Positions 21,662 to 33,088 of a DNA stretch of 41,263 bases are shown piece after piece. Where the stretch lies: the NCBI GenBank assembly GCA_946553025.1, contig CAMNRM010000045.1:1-41263 (forward strand), in the 5' to 3' direction. A program made the translations under genes and the position numbers. A model generated the notes under the pieces. That model was not told the origin of the DNA and did not search any database. It was given only the letters and a program-made list of their open reading frames with translations. Within the stretch, counting starts at the first letter, position 1; every line of letters starts with the position of its first letter. The stretch comes from an uncultured Clostridium sp. Lineage in GTDB: Bacteria > Bacillota > Clostridia > Lachnospirales > Lachnospiraceae.

Positions 21662-23167
21662 ATGGATGCAATTAAGATGCAGGGAATTGTCAAGTGTTTC
21701 GGCCCTGTGCGGGCAAATGACGGGATTGATTTTACCGTGAAACAGCAGGAAATCCATTGTCTTTTGGGGGAAAACGGCACGGGGAAGAGTACGCTGATGA
21801 ATATTCTTTTCGGCCTGTATCACCCGGACGAGGGGGAGATTTTTATCCATGGAAAAAAGGCGGCGATTGCCAATCCAAACGACGCCTATGCCTTAGGGAT
21901 CGGGATGGTGCATCAGCATTTTATGCTGGTGAATCAGCTTACGGTGCTGGAAAATATTATTATCGGAAAGGAACAGGGCGGGCTGTTTTTAGACCCGAAA
22001 AAGTGTGAGGAAAAGGTTTCGGAACTGATTAACCGCTTTGGTTTTCAGATTGATCTGCATGAAAAAGTGGTGAATCTTTCGGTGGGAATGCGCCAGAGGG
22101 TGGAGATCTTAAAGACGCTTTACCGGGGAGCGGATATTATTATTCTGGACGAACCCACCGCAGTTCTTACGCCGCAGGAGGTTGAGGAACTGTTTAAGAT
22201 TCTCAGGCAGTTAAAGAAGGACGGAAAGACCATTGTCTTTATCACCCACAAGTTAAACGAAACGATGTCCCTGTCCGACCGGATTACCGTTATCCGCAAG
22301 GGAAAGGTGGTATTTCGGTGCAGGACCGCGGATACCGATGAAAAGGAACTGGCAACGCAGATGGTGGGACGTTCGGTGGAAACGGTGGTGGCAAAGAAGG
22401 GTACGGTTTCCGGCGAGGCGGTTTTGGAATTAAAAAATGTCCGTCTGCAGGATAAGGCGCAGGAAACGGTGAGTTTAACGGTTCATGCCGGGGAAATCCT
22501 GGGCATTGCCGGGGTGGACGGCAACGGGCAGCAGGAGCTTGAGGCGATGATTGTCGGAAACCAGAAGGTGAAGGAGGGGAGCATCCTTATCCATGGAACG
22601 CCGGTGGAGAAGATGTCGGTGAAGGAGAGAAAAAAGCTGGGTCTTGGCTATATTCCCTCCGATCGGCATAAAAACGCCATGGTTTCCAGCTTTTCTATCG
22701 CGGAAAACTTCCTTCTCGGCTACCAGGATAACCTGGAATACTGCAGGCACGGCTTTATCCGTTTTGACGCCCTGCGGAAGGATGCCGGGGAGCAGGTGGA
22801 GAAGTTTGAAACCCGGCTGGCAGGGCTTGATCAGGAAATCGGACAGCTGTCCGGCGGAAACCAGCAGAAGGTGATTTTCGGGCGGGAAACCAGCCACGAT
22901 CCCGGATTTATGCTGGTGGCGCAGCCGGTGCGCGGTTTGGATATCGGAGCGATTGAGAAGGTACATAAAACGCTTCTGGAATTAAAGGAGCAGGGCAAGG
23001 CGATTTTGCTGATTTCAGCGGAATTATCCGAGGTAATGAACTTAAGCGACCGCATTGCCGTGCTGTACGAGGGTGAGGTCAGCGCCCAGTTTGCCAATGG
23101 TGAGTACACCAAGGAAGAAATCGGACTGTTTATGACCGGAAAACGAGCAGGAGGTGCGAAAGGATGA
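21662..23167 (+). CDS. Nucleoside ABC transporter, double ATPase subunit
   Basis: This 501-residue protein has two fused ATP-binding cassettes, as in the NupO/RbsA type. The first has Walker A GENGTGKST (36-44), the Q-loop VHQHFMLV, a divergent signature LSVGMRQR and Walker B IIILDEPTAVL. The second has a degenerate Walker A (GVDGNGQQE), but an intact LSGGNQQK signature and a divergent Walker B (LVAQPVRGLDIG), which is normal for this family where one site is inactive. GGGGAG precedes the ATG. It overlaps the next permease gene by 4 bp, so the proteins are made together. Confidence 0.93.
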   Translation: MDAIKMQGIVKCFGPVRANDGIDFTVKQQEIHCLLGENGTGKSTLMNILFGLYHPDEGEIFIHGKKAAIANPNDAYALGIGMVHQHFMLVNQLTVLENIIIGKEQGGLFLDPKKCEEKVSELINRFGFQIDLHEKVVNLSVGMRQRVEILKTLYRGADIIILDEPTAVLTPQEVEELFKILRQLKKDGKTIVFITHKLNETMSLSDRITVIRKGKVVFRCRTADTDEKELATQMVGRSVETVVAKKGTVSGEAVLELKNVRLQDKAQETVSLTVHAGEILGIAGVDGNGQQELEAMIVGNQKVKEGSILIHGTPVEKMSVKERKKLGLGYIPSDRHKNAMVSSFSIAENFLLGYQDNLEYCRHGFIRFDALRKDAGEQVEKFETRLAGLDQEIGQLSGGNQQKVIFGRETSHDPGFMLVAQPVRGLDIGAIEKVHKTLLELKEQGKAILLISAELSEVMNLSDRIAVLYEGEVSAQFANGEYTKEEIGLFMTGKRAGGAKG

Positions 23168-24195
23168 AAAAGAAAAAGATGATCCGGGAACTGGGGAAAT
23201 CCCTGGCAGCGATTGGGATTGCCCTTTTGATTGGCGCGTTGTTTATACTTTTGTCGGGGGAATCTCCGATAGAAGCCTACGGTGCGTTGTTAAAAGGTGC
23301 TTTGGGAAGCCCAAAATCCATTGCCAATACCATCAGCAAAAGCATTCCACTTGCCTTTACCGGGCTGGCGGTGGCCTTAGGTTCCCGCTGCGGTATGTTA
23401 AATATCGGTGCCGAGGGCCAGCTTCACGCCGGGGCAATGGCGGCGACCCTCACCGCTTTGCAGTTTTCCTTTCTGCCGGGGCCTCTTTTGATGGTGGTCA
23501 GCATCCTTGCAGGGATTTTTGCGGGAATGATTGTCGGCAGTATCCCGGGATTTTTCCGGGCAAAGCTAAATACCAGCGAAGTGATTGTGGCGATTATGCT
23601 CAACTATATCTGTACATTGTTCACCTCCTGGCTGGTCAACGGGCCGGTGAAGGCGCAGGGTTCGACAGCACAGACCCATGTGATCCCGGAGAGCGTATGG
23701 TTTGGACGGCTGATGCCCCAGACCCAGCTTACCGGCTCCCTCTTCCTTCTCCTTATCGTGGCAGCCGCCCTGTATATCTTTCTGTGGAAAACCTCCCTTG
23801 GCTATCAGCTTCGTGCGGTGGGGGCAAATGCTTCGGCGGCAGGCACGGCGGGGATTAAGGTTTCGCTGTTTCTGGTTATGTCCATGGTATTAAGCGGCGG
23901 CCTGGCAGCGCTTGCCGGGGTTACGGAGGTCTTTGGCAAATACCACCGGTTTATCGAGGGCTTTTCTCCGTCCTTTGGCTTTACGGGAATCGCCGTGGCG
24001 ATTTTAGGAAGGAACCATCCGGCGGGTGTGCTTTTAACTGCGCTTTTATTCGGCATGATGGATATGGGTGCGCTGCGCATGAGCCGCGTGACCAATGTTT
24101 CCACGAACATGGTCACCGTTGTCCAGAGTCTGGTCATCCTTCTGGTGGCGGCACCGGAATTAATTCAGTGGCATAACAAGAGAAAGAGAGGATAA
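23164..24195 (+). CDS. Nucleoside ABC transporter permease 1
   Basis: This 343-residue permease belongs to the branched-chain/BMP-type inner-membrane family with about eight to ten transmembrane segments. Family stretches are SIPLAFTGLAVALGSRCGMLNIGAEGQ and the coupling-region motif around GYQLRAVGANASAAGTAGI (ATPase-contact loop), then GFTGIAVAILGRNHPAGV. It overlaps the ATPase gene by 4 bp and is followed after 4 bp by the second permease. It corresponds to NupP-like subunits. Confidence 0.92.
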   Translation: MKKKKMIRELGKSLAAIGIALLIGALFILLSGESPIEAYGALLKGALGSPKSIANTISKSIPLAFTGLAVALGSRCGMLNIGAEGQLHAGAMAATLTALQFSFLPGPLLMVVSILAGIFAGMIVGSIPGFFRAKLNTSEVIVAIMLNYICTLFTSWLVNGPVKAQGSTAQTHVIPESVWFGRLMPQTQLTGSLFLLLIVAAALYIFLWKTSLGYQLRAVGANASAAGTAGIKVSLFLVMSMVLSGGLAALAGVTEVFGKYHRFIEGFSPSFGFTGIAVAILGRNHPAGVLLTALLFGMMDMGALRMSRVTNVSTNMVTVVQSLVILLVAAPELIQWHNKRKRG

Positions 24196-24199
24196 GCAA

Positions 24200-25105
24200 A
24201 TGGCAGGGATGAATAATTTTTTGGCACTGATGCTTCAGCTTTCCGTTCCCCTGGTTTTGGGTGCCCTCTGCGGCACCATTGCCGAGCGCGGCGGAATCAT
24301 CCTTCTGGGTGTGGAGGGGATGATGCTTTTGGGGGCGTTTGCCGGTGTGGCAGGTTCCTTTTTTACCGGATCGGCGTTTTTAGGGGTTGTGGTTTCGGTG
24401 CTTGCCGGAGCGCTGACCGGATGGGTTTATGCGCTGTTCTGTCTGAAATGGAAGGCGCACCAGTCCGTGGTCGGCGTGGGCGTGAACCTTTTTGCCAGCG
24501 GGATTACCGCGGTTTTATTAAAGGCAGTCTGGCACACAGAAGGCATGTCCGACCCGGTAAAGGCGGTGGCAAACGTAACGGTTCCGGTGATCTCGGATAT
24601 CCCCATTGTCGGCGCATTCTTTAAAAATCAGTCGCCCTATCTTTATGGGATGCTGATCATTGTCGCTGCGGTTTGGGTGCTGTTTTATAAGACGAAATTT
24701 GGCCTGCGCTATCGGGCTATCGGCGACCAGCCCCACGCCGTACAGACCGCCGGGGTTCCGGTCAACCGCTACCGCTATATTGCCATGATGTCCGCCGGGG
24801 CAATCGCAGGGCTTGCAGGTTCTTACCTTTCTCTGTCACAGAATAACCTGTTCGTCACGGATATGACCGCCGGACGCGGATTTATGGGGCTTGCCGCCAA
24901 TATCTTCGGCGGATGGCAGCCCGTCGGCTCCTTACTTGCCGGACTGGTCTTTGCCGTCGCCCAGGCTGCAAGATTTTACCTCACCGATCTGTCCATCCCT
25001 TCGCAGATTGTCCAGATGCTTCCCTACATTATTACCCTGCTGATTCTTTTATTTGTCGGAAAACGGGTAAAGGGACCGGAAGCCCTTGGCAAATTGGTCG
25101 ATTAG
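24200..25105 (+). CDS. Nucleoside ABC transporter permease 2
   Basis: This 301-residue permease is the NupQ-like partner. Motifs are LVLGALCGTIAERGGIILLGVEGMML near the N-terminus, FGLRYRAIGDQPHAVQTAGVPVNRYR (ATPase-contact loop) and GRGFMGLAANIFGGWQPVGS. It pairs with the preceding permease to form the transmembrane pore. The operon continues with the GntR regulator and the phosphorylase homologue downstream. Confidence 0.92.
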   Translation: MAGMNNFLALMLQLSVPLVLGALCGTIAERGGIILLGVEGMMLLGAFAGVAGSFFTGSAFLGVVVSVLAGALTGWVYALFCLKWKAHQSVVGVGVNLFASGITAVLLKAVWHTEGMSDPVKAVANVTVPVISDIPIVGAFFKNQSPYLYGMLIIVAAVWVLFYKTKFGLRYRAIGDQPHAVQTAGVPVNRYRYIAMMSAGAIAGLAGSYLSLSQNNLFVTDMTAGRGFMGLAANIFGGWQPVGSLLAGLVFAVAQAARFYLTDLSIPSQIVQMLPYIITLLILLFVGKRVKGPEALGKLVD

Positions 25106-25149
25106 GTTTATACTACCAGTAAAACAAGTGATGGAAGGAGTATATACCT

Positions 25150-25893
25150 GTGATGAAGAATGTGATCAAAGAAAAGAACGTAAAAATCCCTTTATATGTA
25201 ACCGTGTATGAAACGATCTGCCAGTGGCTGAAGGAAGGAAAGTATAAGCCGGGGGATAAGCTTCCCGGGGAAAATATCCTGGCAGAGCAGTTTAAGGTGA
25301 GCAGGGGAACCTTACGGCAGGCCATGCTCCTTCTGCAGGAGGACGGATTAATCGGAAATCATCAGGGAAAGGGAAATATCGTCCTTTCCAACCAGGATTT
25401 GGAGTCAAACGGGCTGGAAAAGGTGGGAAATCCCATCATTGACTTTTGCGTCCGTCCCATTGACCGGATAACGACCACCATCGGCTTCCAGCCCGCCACG
25501 CGCAAGCACCAGGAGGTCTTAAAGCTTAAGCCTTCCAGTATAGTGGCGGTGATTGATATTACGTATTACAGCCAGAATGCGCCCGTCGGCTTTGCCATGG
25601 TCTATATGCCGCATGAGATCCTCGATAAAGGGGAAGTGGATTTGGAGAATACCGACAGCGTCTATGATTTTTATGCCAGGCTTTTATCCTCCGGCAATCT
25701 CTACAGCGACACCCGCCTGCGCATCGTCCATGCCAGGGAAAGGCTTGCGGGGATTTTGGAGATACCGGAAAATGATCCGCTTTTAATTATGGAAGAGGAG
25801 CTGTATACCGAGTATGATATCCCGGTATTGTCCCATAAGATGTATATGGGGGCGGATCTTTATGAAATTTGTCTGAAAAGGAAGAGTAAGTAA
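25150..25893 (+). CDS. GntR-family regulator, HutC/UTRA subfamily
   Basis: This 247-residue regulator has a winged helix-turn-helix (about 15-80; KLPGENILAEQFKVSRGTLRQAMLLLQEDGLI) and a UTRA effector-binding domain (about 95-240), which usually senses a small metabolite. The first in-frame start is GTG 25150, followed directly by ATG 25153; AAGGAG is 9 bases from the GTG, which slightly favours it. It sits between the nucleoside importer and the deoD homologue on the same strand, so a nucleoside-related effector and local autoregulation are likely but inferred. Confidence 0.9.
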   Translation: MMKNVIKEKNVKIPLYVTVYETICQWLKEGKYKPGDKLPGENILAEQFKVSRGTLRQAMLLLQEDGLIGNHQGKGNIVLSNQDLESNGLEKVGNPIIDFCVRPIDRITTTIGFQPATRKHQEVLKLKPSSIVAVIDITYYSQNAPVGFAMVYMPHEILDKGEVDLENTDSVYDFYARLLSSGNLYSDTRLRIVHARERLAGILEIPENDPLLIMEEELYTEYDIPVLSHKMYMGADLYEICLKRKSK

Positions 25894-25978
25894 AGATAAG
25901 CAGGCAAGAAAGTAAATAATAAAGAGGGCAAAATAAAAAAGTAAAACAAAGAAAGCAGAAACAGAATGGAGTGACAGA

Positions 25979-26680
25979 ATGAAAACTTTTCACAATGAAG
26001 CGGAGCTGGGACAGATTGCAAAAACCGTCCTGATGCCGGGCGACCCTCTCCGTGCGAAATATATCGCAGAAACTTATCTTGAAGATGTGATTTGCTATAA
26101 TCAGGTTCGGGGGATGAACGGCTATACCGGGTATTACCAGGGGCAAAAGGTGTCGGTGCAGGGCAGCGGCATGGGGATTCCCTCCATGGGGATTTATTCC
26201 TATGAGCTTTTTCACCATTACGGCGTGGAAGAGATTATCCGCATCGGTACAGCCGGAGCCGTTCATGAATCGGTTGCGGTAGGCGATTTAATCTTTGCCA
26301 TGGGGTGCTGCACGAACTCCAACTTTGCCGCACAGTACCATCTTCCGGGAAGCTTTGCTGCGGTTGCGGATTATTCCCTGCTGGAAAAGACGGTGGGGTT
26401 TGCCAGAGAAAAGAATCTTTCCTTCCATGTGGGCAATGTGTTCAGTTCAGATGTATTTTATGAGAATTTGAATGGAGAGAAGGGAACATGGGCAAAGATG
26501 GGTGTGCTTGTTCAGGAAATGGAAACATTTTCCCTTTATTGTACAGCAGCAAGGGCAGGCAGGAGGGCACTCAGTATCTTAACCGCAGGCAGCAGCCTCC
26601 ACAGCAGCGCCGCCCTGACCAATGAAGAACGGGAAAAAAATTTGGATGCGATGATACGGTGTGCGCTGGCGTTTGCTTAG
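25979..26680 (+). CDS. deoD: Purine nucleoside phosphorylase homologue (DeoD type) lacking the catalytic Asp
   Basis: This 233-residue protein aligns with hexameric DeoD phosphorylases that split purine nucleosides with phosphate. His5 and GDPLRAKYIAE (21-31, phosphate-binding Arg25), GSGMGIPS (62-69), RIGTAGAV (88-95) and QEMETFSLY (179-187, ribose-binding Glu) fit. The base-activating Asp of E. coli DeoD (Asp204, in TVSDH) is replaced: the matching stretch reads TAGSS, with Ser205. The downstream Arg (E. coli Arg217) is kept in NEER. Activity may therefore be changed, restricted to unusual purines or lost. The gene closes the nucleoside uptake operon, which supports a nucleoside-related role. 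Confidence 0.85.
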   Translation: MKTFHNEAELGQIAKTVLMPGDPLRAKYIAETYLEDVICYNQVRGMNGYTGYYQGQKVSVQGSGMGIPSMGIYSYELFHHYGVEEIIRIGTAGAVHESVAVGDLIFAMGCCTNSNFAAQYHLPGSFAAVADYSLLEKTVGFAREKNLSFHVGNVFSSDVFYENLNGEKGTWAKMGVLVQEMETFSLYCTAARAGRRALSILTAGSSLHSSAALTNEEREKNLDAMIRCALAFA

Positions 26681-26825
26681 ATATAGGTAAAATTGGCGGG
26701 AGTAAGGTAAAAAGAGATTGCAAGGAGAAATCGTCAAGGATAGTGTAGCTTTACCTGGAATATAAAATTTATAGATAAATCAAATATATTCTTATGGTAG
26801 AATTTGATAATATTTGGTACAATAC

Positions 26826-26857
26826 AGGTGCCGGGGAACGCATCCCCTGCACCTTTT
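26826..26857 (+). terminator. Hairpin terminator upstream of lacZ
   Basis: AGGTGC-C-GGGG and CCCC-T-GCACCT form a stem of 10 pairs with one mismatch and a 7-base loop, followed by TTTT. It probably ends the nucleoside operon transcript; because it lies within an AT-rich upstream region of lacZ, a role as attenuator is also possible. Confidence 0.6.
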
Positions 26858-26923
26858 GCAATCGAGGAGCAGGAAAGAAGCCTCACCTGCTCAATGAAAA
26901 GAGCAGTAAAAAAATCAAAATAG

Positions 26924-30199
<3,276 letters not shown>

Positions 30200-30200
30200 T

Positions 30201-30962
30201 TTATAAGAAATTTTTTAAATATTCTCCCACAGAACGGCTCATTTCCCGGGAAAAATCACTGTTGTATTTTCGGCTGCAGAAAGCCTGCATCCAGGTGGAA
30301 AAATCACCATCCGGGCAGTTTTTCTGCAGCATTTTTTTAAGTTCTTCACTGTCCATAGAGCGATATCCGTTTTCATGGACAATATAGTTTAAGTCGCAGC
30401 GCACAGGTTTTTTTCGGTCTTTTTGCTGCTGCACAGGGTAGCCGAAAACCAGCATGGCAGCGGGGAAAACATAGGGCGGAAGATGAAGAATCTGACGGTG
30501 AAGTTCGCATTGTTCCATAATATCCCCAATGTAGCAGGAGCCGATCCCCAGGCTTTCGGCGGCGCATACGGCGTTCTGAGCGGCAATCACGGCGTCGCTC
30601 ACCGACAACATCAAATCCCCTGCACCGGGCTTTCTGGGGGCGCAGTTTTGGCTGGCGAATGCATCGTACCATTTCTGACAGTCGGCGCAGAAGATGAGAA
30701 CCATCGGTGCCTTGGCGATAAAAGGCTGGTGGTCGCAGCTTTCGGCAAGCTTTTCTTTTAAGCTCTGGTCCGTAATATCCAAAATCGTATAAAGCTGCTG
30801 GTTCCCCGCCGTAGGTGCCTGCATGGCGGCACGGAAAATCAGTTCTTTGATTTCCGGTGCAATGGTTTCTTCTGTAAAAACACGGACAGATTTTCGCTCG
30901 AAAAGTTCTTTAATGGTTTGGGTTGCGGCATTTACTGCATTGTTTTTTTCTGTTTTTGTCAT
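30201..30962 (-). CDS. Nitroreductase-family FMN oxidoreductase
   Basis: This 253-residue protein has the FMN-binding start FERKSVRVFTEETI (about 20-34), APTAGNQQLYTILDI in the middle and GIGSCYIGDIMEQ plus AMLVFGYP late, the standard nitroreductase pattern. A cluster of basic and Asn/Gly residues follows (KKPVRCDLNYIVHENGYR). Members reduce nitro compounds, quinones or flavins with NAD(P)H. I start at the ATG at 30962, with GAAAGGA upstream; an ATG at 31088 would add 42 atypical residues. It converges with lacZ, 1 bp between stops. The true substrate is unknown. Confidence 0.88.
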   Translation of the reverse strand: MTKTEKNNAVNAATQTIKELFERKSVRVFTEETIAPEIKELIFRAAMQAPTAGNQQLYTILDITDQSLKEKLAESCDHQPFIAKAPMVLIFCADCQKWYDAFASQNCAPRKPGAGDLMLSVSDAVIAAQNAVCAAESLGIGSCYIGDIMEQCELHRQILHLPPYVFPAAMLVFGYPVQQQKDRKKPVRCDLNYIVHENGYRSMDSEELKKMLQKNCPDGDFSTWMQAFCSRKYNSDFSREMSRSVGEYLKNFL

Positions 30963-31117
30963 AGAGGTTTTTCCTTTCTGCTTGTGTTGTCTAAGCAATG
31001 CTTTGTTTTGCTGTATTATACGATATTGTAATGGTTTTAACAGGAAAATGGAATAGTTATTGTGAAAAATTTGTTCAGTATTTTGCAAAAAGATACAAGG
31101 ATTTTCCTGCCAACCCC

Positions 31118-31146
31118 TTGTTTTCTTTTCGGATTACGTGTAGAAT
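31118..31146 (+). promoter_or_regulatory. Candidate promoter for the GltD-like gene
   Basis: TTGTTT (31118-31123) and TAGAAT (31141-31146) are 17 bases apart. In the leader, GAAACATGCGCAGAA (31182-31196) and AAAACATGCACAGAA (31214-31228) form a spaced direct repeat; a related AAACATGCACAAAA occurs upstream of the esterase gene at 14836. Confidence 0.45.
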
Positions 31147-31256
31147 ATGCCATGAGTAAGGAAGCATGAATTTCCGGTCATGAAACATGCGCAGAAATAT
31201 CTGTTTGCGCTGTAAAACATGCACAGAATAAGGGAAACCATAAAGGAGGATGATTT

Positions 31257-32492
31257 ATGGCATTACATGTAATGGATGAAGCAAACCGCTGTTTACAGTG
31301 TAAGGTACCCCAGTGTCAGAAGGGCTGTCCCATTAATACGAATATCCCGGAAGCAATCCGCCTGTTAAAGGAAAATAAGCTGGATGACGCCGGAAGGATG
31401 CTGTTTGAAAATAATCCGCTGACGACGGTGTGCAGCCTGGTGTGCAACCACGAAAAGCAGTGTGAAGGGCATTGTGTGCTGGGTAAAAAGGGCGCTCCGG
31501 TGCATTTTTCCACGATAGAAAACTATATTTCCACCACCTATGCCAATAAGATGACCCAGGGTCCGGCCCCTTCCAATGGGATGCGGGTTGCCATTATCGG
31601 CTCCGGCCCGGCGGGAATTACGATTGCCATTATTTTGGCAAGGTACGGCTATAAGGTGACGATTTTTGAGGGAAAGGATAAGATGGGCGGCGTTCTCCGC
31701 TACGGAATCCCGGAATTTCGCCTGCCAAAGAGCGTGCTGGACGATATTCAGTACCGCCATCTGGAGTTAAAGGGAATCCAGTTCAGACCTAACACCAGCA
31801 TCGGTACGGCCATCGGCATCGACGATCTGTTCCGGGACGGCTACAAGGCTATCTTTATCGGAACCGGGGTCTGGAATCCAAGGTCGCTGCACATCAAGGG
31901 GGAAACCTTTGGCAACGTGCATTTCGGCATTAACTATCTGAATAATCCCGACAGCTACAAGCTTGGCGAGCGGGTGATTGTTATCGGTGCGGGCAATGCC
32001 GCCATGGATGTGGCAAGAACGGCAATCCGCAAGGGTGCACGTTACTTAACCTGCTTCTCCCTGACCAAAAAGATTGCCGCCAGCGAGTATGAGTTCAGCT
32101 ATGCACAGCTTGAGGGTGTAAATTTTGAGTATAACAAAGAACCGGTGGAAATCAAGGATGACGGGGTGATTTTCCGCGATTTGGAGGAAGATGAAGAGGG
32201 GAATTTAACGCCGATTGAGGGAACGGAAAAACTCTATCCTTCCGACAGCGTGATTATCTCCATCAGCCAGGGGCCGAGAAACCGGATTGTTTCCACGACA
32301 GAGGGGCTGAAGGCGAATGAAAAAGGACTTCTGGTTGCCGACGAAACCGGTCATACCTCCCGCCCGGGAATCTTTGCCTCCGGCGATGTGGTCAACGGGG
32401 CAAGAACCGTAGTAGAAGCGGTTGCGCACAGCAAGGTCGTGGCAGAATCCATGCACCAGTATATGCAGAGTTTGCCTAAGGATGAAGCGTAG
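31257..32492 (+). CDS. NAD(P)H-dependent flavoprotein, glutamate synthase small-subunit (GltD) type
   Basis: This 411-residue oxidoreductase has an N-terminal Cys-rich domain (Cys12, Cys15, Cys20, Cys24 and a second set CSLVCNHEKQCEGHC), which holds Fe-S clusters in the family. Then come an FAD-binding loop IIGSGPAGIT (about 113-122), a second dinucleotide fold VIGAGNAAMDVART (about 243-256) and the C-terminal FAD motif GIFASGDVVNGARTV. GltD-like proteins pass electrons from NAD(P)H to partners such as the glutamate synthase large subunit or other enzymes. Here no large subunit gene is near; AGGAGG precedes the ATG. It may be an independent electron-transfer module. Confidence 0.9.
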   Translation: MALHVMDEANRCLQCKVPQCQKGCPINTNIPEAIRLLKENKLDDAGRMLFENNPLTTVCSLVCNHEKQCEGHCVLGKKGAPVHFSTIENYISTTYANKMTQGPAPSNGMRVAIIGSGPAGITIAIILARYGYKVTIFEGKDKMGGVLRYGIPEFRLPKSVLDDIQYRHLELKGIQFRPNTSIGTAIGIDDLFRDGYKAIFIGTGVWNPRSLHIKGETFGNVHFGINYLNNPDSYKLGERVIVIGAGNAAMDVARTAIRKGARYLTCFSLTKKIAASEYEFSYAQLEGVNFEYNKEPVEIKDDGVIFRDLEEDEEGNLTPIEGTEKLYPSDSVIISISQGPRNRIVSTTEGLKANEKGLLVADETGHTSRPGIFASGDVVNGARTVVEAVAHSKVVAESMHQYMQSLPKDEA

Positions 32493-32518
32493 GGGGATGA
32501 AAAGAAAAGGATAAAAAA

Positions 32519-33043
32519 ATGGCAAAAAGCAATGGAAAAAGCAAAAACCCTTCCGCCAAAGTCGCCGTATACGGCCTTCTGCTGGCTCTGGCGATGGTGT
32601 TTAGCTATGTGGAAACCTTAATTCCCATTTCGTTAGGTGTCCCGGGGGTTAAGCTGGGGCTGGCAAATCTGGTGACGATGGTGGGATTATATACCATCGG
32701 TGTCCCCGGGACAATTGCCGTCAACCTCCTGCGCATAGTCCTGACGGGCTTTACCTTTGGAAATATGTACAGCATGCTCTACAGCCTTGCCGGTGCCGCG
32801 TTAAGTCTGGTGCTGATGCTTCTCGGCAAAAAAAGCGGCTGGTTTGGTTCGGTCGGCGTAAGTATTATCGGCGGCGTGGGCCACAATATCGGTCAGCTTT
32901 CCATAGCAGCATTTACCGTGCAGACCCTGGGCGTATTTTCCTATCTGCCGGTGCTTCTGGCTGCGGGAACGGTTGCGGGGGCATTGATTGGGCTTTTGGG
33001 GGGGATGATTGTCCAGAGAATCCACAGAATACTAAACAATTAA
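32519..33043 (+). CDS. Gx transporter family membrane protein (heptaprenyl diphosphate synthase component I-like)
   Basis: This 174-residue protein has about five hydrophobic segments and the Gly-rich family pattern PISLGVPGVKLGLANLVTMVGLYTIG followed by VNLLRIVLTGFTFGNMYS and GGVGHNIGQLSIAAF. Such proteins, once named after heptaprenyl diphosphate synthase component I, are membrane components probably acting in substrate uptake; their ligand is not settled. It starts 26 bp after the GltD-like gene, and the two likely form an operon. Confidence 0.82.
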   Translation: MAKSNGKSKNPSAKVAVYGLLLALAMVFSYVETLIPISLGVPGVKLGLANLVTMVGLYTIGVPGTIAVNLLRIVLTGFTFGNMYSMLYSLAGAALSLVLMLLGKKSGWFGSVGVSIIGGVGHNIGQLSIAAFTVQTLGVFSYLPVLLAAGTVAGALIGLLGGMIVQRIHRILNN

Positions 33044-33060
33044 ATTCATATTTTTTCAGA

Positions 33061-33088
33061 AAATCCGGCATAAATCAATGCCGGATTT
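33061..33088. terminator. Hairpin between convergent Gx-transporter and PucR genes
   Basis: AAATCCGGCAT (33061-33071) and ATGCCGGATTT (33078-33088) form a perfect 11-bp stem with a 6-base loop. The right arm lies inside the last codons of the PucR gene. T-tails are weak on both sides, but position and symmetry fit a bidirectional terminator. Confidence 0.65.

Noticed and set aside
22475-22966. Minus-strand open frame of 163 codons inside the transporter ATPase gene
   Set aside because: Shadow of the second ATP-binding cassette.
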